DNA of 12,190 bases from Dehalococcoidia bacterium (GTDB lineage Bacteria; Chloroflexota; Dehalococcoidia; UBA2979): NCBI GenBank assembly GCA_030745285.1, contig JASLOV010000274.1, positions 1 to 12,190 on the forward strand, read 5' to 3'. The position numbers and the translations under genes are program-made. Each line of letters begins with the position of its first letter. Positions within the stretch are counted from its first letter, which is position 1. The notes under the pieces are model-generated. The model searched no databases and was not told where the DNA came from. It saw only the letters and a list, made by a program, of their open reading frames with translations. This document shows positions 1 through 5,474 of this stretch, one piece after another.

Positions 1-417
1 GACGTTCGGGCAGGAGACGTTGACCTCCAGTCCGGCGACGCCGGGGACGCCGTCCAGTCGGGCGGCCAGGCGGCCGTACTCGGCGAAGGTGCCTCCCATG
101 ATGTTGACGATTGCAGGCACATCCCAGCGCTCCCAGACGGGCGCCACCTCGCGGATCAGCTTGCCGACGCCGATGTTCTGAAAGCCGATCGAATTGATCA
201 TCCCGGCGGGCGTCTCGACGGTGCGGGGCTGGGGATTGCCCTGCCTCGGACGGAGCGTCGTGCCCTTGGAGACGATCGCGCCCAGGCGGTCGACATCGAA
301 GTGGCGTGCAAATTCGAGGCCGTTGGAGAACGTCCCGGAGGCGGTCATCACGGGGTTCTTGAGGTGGAGATCCTGTTTGTGAGTGCGTGCCAGGTCGAGC
401 GAGAGGTCTATCGCCAT
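1..417 (-). CDS. pyrD: Dihydroorotate dehydrogenase, class 1B catalytic subunit (3' part off window)
   Basis: The first 139 codons are visible, starting at the ATG at 417 and leaving the window at base 1. The enzyme oxidises dihydroorotate to orotate with FMN; the 1B type passes electrons through PyrK to NAD+ in the cytoplasm. Visible signatures are LKNPVMTASGTFSNG (residues 19-33), the FMN-binding K51 in SKGTT, the substrate loop MINSIGFQN (73-81) and NVSCPN (133-138), where C136 is the loop cysteine that serves as catalytic base in class 1 enzymes. Class 2 enzymes use serine there and carry a membrane helix, which is absent. A GGAG ribosome site (425-428) lies 7 bases before the ATG, which fixes the start. 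The gene is on the same strand as pyrK but about 3.6 kb away. A terminator at 501-539 separates it from the gene upstream, so it probably has its own promoter in the 84 bases between; I see no convincing -35/-10 pair there. Confidence 0.95.
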   Translation of the reverse strand, partial: MAIDLSLDLARTHKQDLHLKNPVMTASGTFSNGLEFARHFDVDRLGAIVSKGTTLRPRQGNPQPRTVETPAGMINSIGFQNIGVGKLIREVAPVWERWDVPAIVNIMGGTFAEYGRLAARLDGVPGVAGLEVNVSCPNV

Positions 418-500
418 GGCGGTACTCCGGGGCGGGTTGTGACCGGATGATACGTCCGCGGCCCCGAAGCGGGTATCGATAGGTTGCCGCCCGGACGCGC

Positions 501-539
501 GAAAAGAGAGAGACGGCCCCCCGCCGGGCGCCGTCTCTC
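501..539 (-). terminator. Rho-independent terminator of the zinc-knuckle gene
   Basis: A perfect 10-bp stem pairs GAGAGACGGC (508-517) with GCCGTCTCTC (530-539). After one mismatch it continues with a further CCC/GGG pairing (519-521 with 526-528) and a 4-base loop. Read on the minus strand the hairpin is followed by TCTTTTC (507-501), a short U-rich tract. It lies 36 bases after the stop of the gene at 575-811 and 84 bases before pyrD, so it should end the small gene's transcript before pyrD. Confidence 0.75.
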
Positions 540-574
540 AGTCCGGCCGCAGGGGCCGTTTTTGCCTGTTTCGC

Positions 575-811
575 CTAGTTTTCGTCGGCGAGCTTGATGT
601 CGTTCGGCTTCGGGATGCGCAGCGTGCTGCGCAGCTCGTTGCGAAGCGTATTCGTCTGCTCCCACATCACGTTTTCAGTGGAATTGGCGAACGCGCGCTT
701 GCGACCGCAATTCTTGCAGACGCCACGGCTCTCACGACCGTTGGGGGTCTCGATCAGCCAGTGGTGGATGCACTTCTTGGTGCGGGCCCTGGGGGCTGTG
801 GACTGGGACAT
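575..811 (-). CDS. Small zinc-knuckle protein, function unknown
   Basis: This is a 78-residue basic protein. Residues 13-36 hold KCIHHW, then eight polar residues and a glycine, then GVCKNCG. C14, H16 or H17, C32 and C35 look like a zinc-binding set of Cys-His/Cys-Cys type. The rest is an N-terminal Arg/Lys-rich tail and a charged C-terminal helix (about 45-66). I recall similar short proteins from Chloroflexota genomes, always without a function; nucleic-acid or ribosome binding is a guess from size, charge and the zinc ligands. The frame can be extended to a TTG at 919, but the ATG at 811 has AAGGA eight bases upstream (820-824) and is far more likely. The gene has its own promoter (941-970), a structured leader of about 120 bases and a strong terminator (501-539), so it is a single-gene unit divergent from mrp. 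That much control for so small a gene suggests high or regulated expression. Confidence 0.8.
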   Translation of the reverse strand: MSQSTAPRARTKKCIHHWLIETPNGRESRGVCKNCGRKRAFANSTENVMWEQTNTLRNELRSTLRIPKPNDIKLADEN

Positions 812-881
812 GGTTCTGATCCTTCTCGGTGCCGGCGTCACCCCGTCGCGTGTGTAGCCCGTCGCCTGCTCCGCTAACTGC

Positions 882-910
882 TCCGTCGCGAGACTCAGTC
901 GCGAGACGGA
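882..910 (-). promoter_or_regulatory. Leader hairpin built on a GTCGCGAGAC direct repeat
   Basis: On the plus strand GTCGCGAGAC occurs twice, at 885-894 and 898-907, three bases apart. In the minus-strand leader RNA the same region folds: TCCGTC (910-905) pairs with GACGGA (887-882), then after a 2-base bulge GCGA (902-899) pairs with TCGC (891-888) around a 7-base loop. The hairpin would sit about 25-53 bases into the predicted transcript and ends about 70 bases before the ATG at 811, so it does not cover the ribosome site. It could stabilise the mRNA or bind a protein; the direct repeat could also act at the DNA level. Confidence 0.4.
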
Positions 911-939
911 ATCTGCCAAGCCTACACGCTCAGCGCCGG

Positions 940-957
940 AATTCTAGCGCAAGAATT
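940..957. promoter_or_regulatory. Candidate operator: 18-bp palindrome over the -10 box
   Basis: AATTCTAGCGCAAGAATT matches its own reverse complement at 16 of 18 positions; only the bases flanking the GCGC core break symmetry. It covers the whole -10 box (941-946) of the minus-strand promoter and part of its spacer, a common place for a repressor site. The binding protein is unknown and no regulator gene is in view. Confidence 0.4.
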
Positions 958-970
958 TGTACTGCGTCAA
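941..970 (-). promoter_or_regulatory. Sigma-70-type promoter of the zinc-knuckle gene
   Basis: On the minus strand TTGACG (970-965) is followed by an 18-base spacer and TAGAAT (946-941). These match the -35 and -10 consensus at five of six positions each. Transcription would start near 934, giving a leader of about 120 bases before the ATG at 811. This is an AT-rich island in otherwise GC-rich DNA. Confidence 0.6.
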
Positions 971-975
971 GCATA

Positions 976-1006
976 TTGCCATTTAAACGCAGAAAAGTTA
1001 GATAAT
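976..1006 (+). promoter_or_regulatory. Possible promoter of mrp, back to back with the divergent promoter
   Basis: TTGCCA (976-981) and GATAAT (1001-1006) each match consensus at five of six positions but are 19 bases apart, longer than ideal. Its -35 box lies five bases from the -35 box of the minus-strand promoter (965-970). The start would be near 1013, leaving a leader of about 200 bases before mrp. A weaker alternative -10 is TACACT at 1069-1074, without a good -35. Confidence 0.3.
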
Positions 1007-1130
1007 TGCGCTGGCCCACCTGTTTCGGTTGACCCCGGGGCTGCCTGTACTCGACCTGTCAGGCCGACTACACTGACTCCGAAGGCTGCTTCTGGTGCGC
1101 TCACGGAGCGTACCTGCGACGTACTAAGAG

Positions 1131-1158
1131 AACGTTCGCTCAATATGAAACGTTCGCT
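1131..1158 (+). repeat. Direct repeat of AACGTTCGCT upstream of mrp
   Basis: The 10-mer AACGTTCGCT occurs at 1131-1140 and again at 1149-1158, an 18-base period, so the copies lie on roughly similar faces of the helix (about 1.7 turns). Each copy contains the palindrome AACGTT. The pair lies 59-86 bases before the mrp start codon, inside the predicted leader. It may be a protein-binding site, but nothing in the window shows which protein. Confidence 0.4.
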
Positions 1159-1216
1159 GACCCAAAAAGGTTCCCCACGGCCCCGTGCCCGCCTGGTTTG
1201 AGGCTGAGAGAGTGCG

Positions 1217-2254
1217 ATGCCAGATAGCGACGCGGTGATGACGGCCCTTGCCGGCGTGACCGATCCGGAGCTCCGACGAGACATTGTCTCACTGGGGATG
1301 GTGCGCAACGTCGCCGTCGATGGCGGACGAGTCTCGTTCACGCTCGTACTGACGACGCCGGCCTGTCCGCTCCGCGACCAGATCGAGGCCGACGTTCGTG
1401 CAGCGATCGATGCCCTGGACGGCGTCGAGGATCTGGCGATCGAGTGGGATGCCGAGGTGCGGGGGCAGGCGATGCGCGAGGGCGCACCGGCGCCGATCAA
1501 GGGCGTCAAGAACGTGATCGCCATCGCCTCCAACAAGGGCGGCGTCGGCAAGTCGACGGTGGCCGTGAATCTGGCGATCGCGCTGGCCGATGCCGGGGCG
1601 AGTGTCGGCATCCTCGATGCCGACATCACGGGCCCGAACCTGCCGACGATGCTCGGGCTGGACGAAGGCATCCTGGCGGACGGGCAGGGCGGACTGCACA
1701 CGCTGGAGGCCTTCGGCCTGAAGGCCGTCTCGCTGGGGTTCGTGCTGCCGAAGGGCACGCCCGTGATCTGGCGAGGCCCGATGGTCGGTTCCGGCGTGCG
1801 TCAGCTCCTGCACGATGTCGACTGGGGCGAACTGGACTACCTGATCGTCGACCTGCCGCCGGGTACGTCGGACGCCTCCATGTCGATGGCGCAGGAAGCG
1901 GCGATCGCCGGGGTGGTCATTGTCTCGACGCCGCAGAAGGTGGCAGTCGAGGACGCGACGAAGGCCGTTGGGATGTTCGACCGGCTGGGCGTCCCGGTAT
2001 TCGGCATCGTCGAGAACATGGCCTCGGACATCTTCGGGCGCGGCGGGGCCGCGGCGGCTGCGGACGAGCTCGGCATCGAATTCCTCGGGGAGATCCCGCT
2101 CGATGCGGCGATTCGCGAAGCCGGTGACGGCGGAGCGCCCATCGTGGCGACCGATCCGGGATCAGAGCAGGCGCAGGCCTTTGTGCGCCTGGCAGAGCAA
2201 GTGGCGGCGCGATGTTCCGTGCTGCAATATGCAGGGGAGAGTAGCGCGGCCTGA
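1217..2254 (+). CDS. mrp: Mrp/ApbC-family P-loop ATPase (iron-sulfur carrier type)
   Basis: This 345-residue protein has the usual two-part Mrp layout. Residues 4-82 form a MIP18/DUF59-type domain with the conserved TTPACP containing C50. Residues 98-335 form the ATPase domain: deviant Walker A KGGVGKST (107-114), DADITGPNLP (134-143), WRGPMVG (185-191), Walker B-type LIVDLPPGTSD (209-219) and IVENM (264-268). Family members are soluble ATPases that bind or carry Fe-S clusters. The segment after VENM (268-292), where many Mrp proteins have a C-x-x-C cluster site, has no cysteine here; only C50 and C333 are present. Other lineages, as I recall Actinobacteria among them, also lack it, so this is a subtype rather than a defect. 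The start is the ATG at 1217 with a purine-rich GAGAGAG (1206-1212) before it. The NYN gene follows 62 bases on and may be cotranscribed. Confidence 0.93.
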   Translation: MPDSDAVMTALAGVTDPELRRDIVSLGMVRNVAVDGGRVSFTLVLTTPACPLRDQIEADVRAAIDALDGVEDLAIEWDAEVRGQAMREGAPAPIKGVKNVIAIASNKGGVGKSTVAVNLAIALADAGASVGILDADITGPNLPTMLGLDEGILADGQGGLHTLEAFGLKAVSLGFVLPKGTPVIWRGPMVGSGVRQLLHDVDWGELDYLIVDLPPGTSDASMSMAQEAAIAGVVIVSTPQKVAVEDATKAVGMFDRLGVPVFGIVENMASDIFGRGGAAAAADELGIEFLGEIPLDAAIREAGDGGAPIVATDPGSEQAQAFVRLAEQVAARCSVLQYAGESSAA

Positions 2255-2316
2255 CGGCCGTCCCCGCCCCGACACAGATCAACCGAACCCAATGTAGAGG
2301 ACAGCAACACTACCGA

Positions 2317-3603
2317 ATGCCAGATACCACACCGAAGAAGAGCGCCACTCCCCGCACCACGCGGGGCACGCGTGGCGGTCGCGGACGCTCCAGCGGGAGC
2401 GCCAGCAACGCAAAGACCACAAGCGACGAAGGCCTGGGCAGCGAGCCGCGCGTCGTGCGCAGGCGCCCGGCGAGTTCGAAGGCGGCGGCGGACGAGAAGC
2501 CCGCGCGCCAGCCACGCCGTCGTGTCTCCACCGCGAAGGCGGAAGAGAGCGCTGACGGCGATGACGCCCAGCCCCGGGTCACGACCCGGCGTCGGGCGTC
2601 CGCGTCGAGCAAGAGCAGCAAGAGCAGCAGCGCCGACACGACCGGCACGGGCAGCAAGGGAGGCCGGCGCGGCACATCGTCGTCAGCGTCCTCTTCATCA
2701 TCGACCGACGAGAGCACCAGCACTCCTACCCGCCGCCGCCGGTCATCGTCGGCTGCCGCCGAGGAGAAGGGCACGAGCACCACGACTCGCCGCCGTGCAG
2801 CCTCGGCTGCCGCCAAGGAGAAAGGCGCGAGCACCCCGACTCGCCGCCGCCGGGCATCGGCGACGCCCGCCACCGACGAGAGCAGCAGTCCGTCCGCCAG
2901 CGAATCTGCGGAGGCGACGACTGCCGCGCCGGCCGCAGAGCCGGCGGTCAAGACAACGACTCGATCGCCACGACGGCGTACGGCAGCGCCGGCAGGCGAT
3001 GCCGCAACCGCTGCAGGCGCCGACGCTCCAACCCTGGAGTCTCTGAGTGCCGCGCTGGCGGAGATCCGCACGGCCGTGGACGAGCTCGGTGAGCGCCTTG
3101 AGCGCTCCGCGGCCCGGCCCAAGCTGGGCGTGTTCGTCGACGTGCCGAACGTGCTCTATGGCGCGGAGGGCGCGGAATCAGAGATGAGCATGGGCAAGCT
3201 GCTCGACTACCTTGCGGACGGGCGCGAGCTGGTGCGCGCGACGGCGTACTCCCCGGTCTCGGACGACCACAACGAGCCGGTCGAGCGGCAGCGTTTCGTC
3301 GCGCCGTTCGTGCCGCACGGCTACCGCATCGTGACGAAGCCACTGAAGCGCTTCGCCGACGGCTCAATCAAGGGCAATTTCGACGTCGAGATGGCGATCG
3401 ACATAGTGACGATGGCTGAACGGCTGGATGTCGTCGCGGTCGTCTCCGGCGACGCCGACTTCGCGCGGATGGTCGAGGTGATCCAGGGCAGGGGGGTGCG
3501 AGTGGAAGTCGTCGCATTCGCCGGCAGCACCTCGGTCGAGATGCGGGCCCTCGCCGACCGCTACGTCGAGCTCGGCTCGATCTTCGACCGCATCCGCATC
3601 TAG
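2317..3603 (+). CDS. NYN-domain (LabA/PIN-like) putative RNase with long disordered N-terminus
   Basis: This is a 428-residue protein in two parts. Residues 1-238 are low-complexity, rich in Ser, Thr, Ala and clustered Arg, surely disordered and basic. Residues 239-265 form a likely amphipathic or coiled-coil helix (TLESLSAALAEIR onward). Residues 268-428 form a NYN domain: LGVFVDVPN (270-278, D275), KGNFDVEMAID (352-362, D356 and D362) and VVSGDADF (375-382, D379 and D381). These acidic residues match the metal-dependent nuclease core of the PIN/NYN fold, so RNA cleavage is a reasonable but unproved role. The Arg-rich arm probably binds nucleic acid. The ATG at 2317 has no well-placed ribosome site; GAGGA (2297-2301) is 15 bases away, so translation may be weak or coupled to mrp. 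Bacterial NYN proteins are often only the domain itself, near 160-250 residues, so the arm is unusual. The stop is 32 bases from the stop of the convergent membrane-protein gene. Confidence 0.85.
   Translation: MPDTTPKKSATPRTTRGTRGGRGRSSGSASNAKTTSDEGLGSEPRVVRRRPASSKAAADEKPARQPRRRVSTAKAEESADGDDAQPRVTTRRRASASSKSSKSSSADTTGTGSKGGRRGTSSSASSSSSTDESTSTPTRRRRSSSAAAEEKGTSTTTRRRAASAAAKEKGASTPTRRRRASATPATDESSSPSASESAEATTAAPAAEPAVKTTTRSPRRRTAAPAGDAATAAGADAPTLESLSAALAEIRTAVDELGERLERSAARPKLGVFVDVPNVLYGAEGAESEMSMGKLLDYLADGRELVRATAYSPVSDDHNEPVERQRFVAPFVPHGYRIVTKPLKRFADGSIKGNFDVEMAIDIVTMAERLDVVAVVSGDADFARMVEVIQGRGVRVEVVAFAGSTSVEMRALADRYVELGSIFDRIRI
2716..2883 (+). repeat. Three 18-19-residue repeats coded within the NYN gene
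   Basis: Residues 134-152, 153-170 and 171-189 of the NYN protein are variants of one unit: a Ser/Thr/Pro run, three or four Arg, a Ser/Ala run, then an acidic/Lys/Gly end in the first two copies. The first two end in EEKG and KEKG; the third decays after its Arg block. The unit probably arose by tandem duplication, and the Arg clusters suggest nucleic-acid contact. Confidence 0.65.
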
Positions 3604-3635
3604 CGCGCCCTCGCGGTCCGCTGGCGGGTTGGCGG

Positions 3636-3962
3636 CTACCGCGGCGGTTGCCCGCCGCCCTCGAACCCGCCGTTCTCGTGGTCGAGGGCGTCCACGCCCG
3701 GCAGTTGGGGCTCGTCGCCCGGGTCGCTGTCCGAGCCGGCGGCCGTGCCACTGCCCGGCCTCGGCCCGCCTGAGCCCGCCAGCGGCATGTCCGAGGTGAC
3801 GGCGGCGATGAACGCGCCGCCCGCCAGCCCGGCCCCGGCCCCGAAGAACCAGCCGACCACGGCCGGCCGCGTGTCGAGCACGAGGACCCCGATCAGCAGA
3901 CCGGCGACGAGTCCGCCGCCGACGAGCAGGTAGGAACCAAACAGTTCACGCCGGAAACTCAT
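3636..3962 (-). CDS. Small two-helix membrane protein, function unknown
   Basis: This 108-residue protein begins MSFRRELFGSYLL. Two hydrophobic segments, about residues 9-29 and 34-55, are Gly-rich and should form a helical hairpin in the membrane. The Arg-rich N-terminus and the positive-inside rule put both ends in the cytoplasm. Residues 60-108 form a soluble tail rich in Gly, Pro, Asp and Glu, likely disordered. The start is well supported: GGAGG (3969-3973) lies six bases before the ATG at 3962; the frame runs further upstream, but only into pyrK. The gene is 37 bases after pyrK and is the last of the operon in this window. I do not recognise the family. By position it might bring pyrimidine enzymes to the membrane, or it may simply be transcribed with them. 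Confidence 0.75.
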   Translation of the reverse strand: MSFRRELFGSYLLVGGGLVAGLLIGVLVLDTRPAVVGWFFGAGAGLAGGAFIAAVTSDMPLAGSGGPRPGSGTAAGSDSDPGDEPQLPGVDALDHENGGFEGGGQPPR

Positions 3963-3999
3963 CCTTTGCCTCCGTGGAGCCCCAGCCTCGGTAGAGGCC

Positions 4000-4773
4000 T
4001 CAGTAGAGGTCACGCAGGTCGAACATCGGCCCGTCGCGACAGACCAGTTTGACACCCCCGCGCGCCGGGAAGACGGCGCATGAGTAGCAGATTCCCATGC
4101 CGCAGGCCATCGGCGCCTCGACGAGCGCCTGCACCGGCTTGTTCAGCGCGGAGCGCCGCAGCACGCCGTGCAGCGCCTCGAACATGGGGTTCGGGCCGCA
4201 GGCGAACGCCTGGTCGCACCACGGCAGCAGCCGCTCGAACGGCTCTGTCACCAGTCCGCGCTCGCCGGCCGAACCGTCATCCGTGGTGACGATGACCTCG
4301 ACCGCCGGCGGCAGCAGTCGCGCCGGGTACACCTGCTGCTCACCACGGCCGCCGAGCACGAGCGTGACCTCGCGGCCCTGCTCCACGAGCGTTTCGGCGA
4401 GCCAGACGAGGGGGGCACAGCCGATGCCGCCGCCGACCAGCAGCATGCGCTGCACGCCGCTGCGTGGCTGGTAGCCCTTGCCGAGCGGGCCGATGAAGCG
4501 GACGGAGTCGCCCGGCGTGCGGCGTGAGAGCCACCCGGTGCCGCGGCCCACGACATCGAAGAGCACGGCGAACTCCCGCCCGGCGGCGCCGTCGCGGAAG
4601 CGGTGGAAGGAGAACGCACGCCCCAGCAGGGGGTCGTCGTGTTCGCCGACGTAGGTCATCACGAACTGCCCGGGGGTGGCATTCTGGAACTTCTCCGGCA
4701 GCTCCATCCACAGCACGTGCGTCTCGCCGTAGAGGCGGGCGCTCTCCGTGACCCGCACCACCGCGCTGTTCAC
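4000..4773 (-). CDS. pyrK: Dihydroorotate dehydrogenase electron transfer subunit
   Basis: The 257-residue protein is the length expected for PyrK. It carries FAD and a [2Fe-2S] cluster and passes electrons from PyrD (FMN) to NAD+. Residues 1-95 form the FAD-binding barrel, with the flavin motif GRAFSFH (51-57, R52 to S55). LLVGGGIGCAPL (111-122) opens the NAD-binding fold, and FACGPNPMF (190-198) is the usual motif near its end. The cluster site is C224, C229 and C232 in ACGMGICYSC, plus C245 in LVCRDGP. The start is taken as the GTG at 4773, which overlaps the HAD stop as GTGA and opens with the typical beta-strand NSAVVRVTES; the longer reading frame upstream is only an overlap with the HAD gene. 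pyrD, its partner, normally sits next to pyrK but here is at 1-417. Confidence 0.95.
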   Translation of the reverse strand: MNSAVVRVTESARLYGETHVLWMELPEKFQNATPGQFVMTYVGEHDDPLLGRAFSFHRFRDGAAGREFAVLFDVVGRGTGWLSRRTPGDSVRFIGPLGKGYQPRSGVQRMLLVGGGIGCAPLVWLAETLVEQGREVTLVLGGRGEQQVYPARLLPPAVEVIVTTDDGSAGERGLVTEPFERLLPWCDQAFACGPNPMFEALHGVLRRSALNKPVQALVEAPMACGMGICYSCAVFPARGGVKLVCRDGPMFDLRDLY

Positions 4774-5474
4774 GTAGCCGCCCCGATCGAGAGGCCGAGC
4801 AACGCGGCGACCTCGCCGAGGCTCCGGCAGATGTGCGTCGCACCGGCGGCGCGCAGCTCCGGCTCGGGGTGCGTCCGTGTCAGCCCGATTACGGCGCCGC
4901 AGCCTGCGGCGTGGCCGCACGCCATGTCGTCGGCCGCGTCGCCCACGAACCACGCGTCGCGCGCGGCGACGCCCATGCGCTCGAGGACGAGCCGGGCGGG
5001 ACTAGGGTCGGGCTTACGAGTGCCATCGGCGGTCGTGTCCCGTCCCGTCACGACCGCGAAGTACGGTGTCCAGCCGAAGGCGTCGATCAGCCGCACGGCG
5101 CCTTCCTCGACCTTGTTGGAGACGATGGCGCACGGGGTGCCGCGTTCGTGCAGGGCGGCGAGCAGCGCCGCCGCATCGTCGATCAGGGGCGTCTCGTCCA
5201 GGCGGTCCGCGTACCGGCGGCGGTACTCTTCATCGAGCGGCTCGTGGGGCGTGGGGATCCCCAGCGCCGCCACCTTCTGCGGGAACGGCGTGCTTGCCAG
5301 CGGCGCGAGGTCGCCCGCGGTGACGTCGAAGCCGCGTTGCCGGAGCACCTCGAGCTGGACCCGAGCGAGCAACGGTTCCGAGTCGGCCAGCGTGCCGTCG
5401 AGATCGAAGAGCATGGCCAGCGGTGCGCGCGGGGCGCCCGGGTCACCGACTTCGCCCGAGGCCGGCGAACTCAC
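4770..5474 (-). CDS. HAD-superfamily phosphatase (phosphoglycolate phosphatase/nucleotidase-like)
   Basis: This 234-residue protein has all four HAD motifs: DLDGT (24-28, nucleophile D24 and acid D26), the motif II serine in IVSNK (117-121, S119), KPDP (154-157, K154) and GDAADD (178-183). The helical insert at about 31-100 marks a subfamily I cap as in Gph, YjjG and beta-phosphoglucomutase. Its substrate cannot be read from sequence. Between carB and pyrK, coupled to both by GTGA overlaps, a role in nucleotide or phosphoester clean-up (for example 5'-nucleotidase activity) is plausible; phosphoglycolate phosphatase is the common database label. The GTG at 5474 is chosen for the overlap with the carB stop. 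An internal ATG at 5414 would begin only three residues before the D24 motif and would cut off the first beta-strand, so it is unlikely. Confidence 0.88.
   Translation of the reverse strand: MSSPASGEVGDPGAPRAPLAMLFDLDGTLADSEPLLARVQLEVLRQRGFDVTAGDLAPLASTPFPQKVAALGIPTPHEPLDEEYRRRYADRLDETPLIDDAAALLAALHERGTPCAIVSNKVEEGAVRLIDAFGWTPYFAVVTGRDTTADGTRKPDPSPARLVLERMGVAARDAWFVGDAADDMACGHAAGCGAVIGLTRTHPEPELRAAGATHICRSLGEVAALLGLSIGAAT

Noticed and set aside
812..919. Longer zinc-knuckle protein starting from TTG at 919
   Set aside because: The extension lacks a ribosome site, covers the leader hairpin and would begin only about 15 bases after the predicted transcript start; the ATG at 811 has AAGGA at good spacing.
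1131..1158. LexA-type SOS box reading of the GAACGTTC sequences
   Set aside because: The Gram-positive LexA box has four bases between GAAC and GTTC; here there are none.
812..1216. Possible extra gene or small RNA in the 405-bp divergent spacer
   Set aside because: No frame with a ribosome site or plausible composition was found; the stretch is explained by two promoter-like elements, repeats and leaders. A small RNA cannot be excluded by eye.
967..1758. A 263-codon minus-strand frame over the mrp leader and the first half of mrp
   Set aside because: It is antisense to clear Mrp motifs and shows only Ser/Thr/Pro/Arg-rich composition.
2310..3122. A 270-codon minus-strand frame opposite the NYN gene
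   Set aside because: Its Arg/Ser/Ala/Val-rich repeats are the complement of the low-complexity arm of the NYN protein; there is no ribosome site or domain.
3623..3656. Hairpin GGCGGG/CCCGCC between the convergent NYN and membrane-protein genes as a bidirectional terminator
   Set aside because: It has a 22-base inner region with only a small GCGG/CCGC stem, overlaps the coding end of the minus-strand gene and has no U tract on either side.
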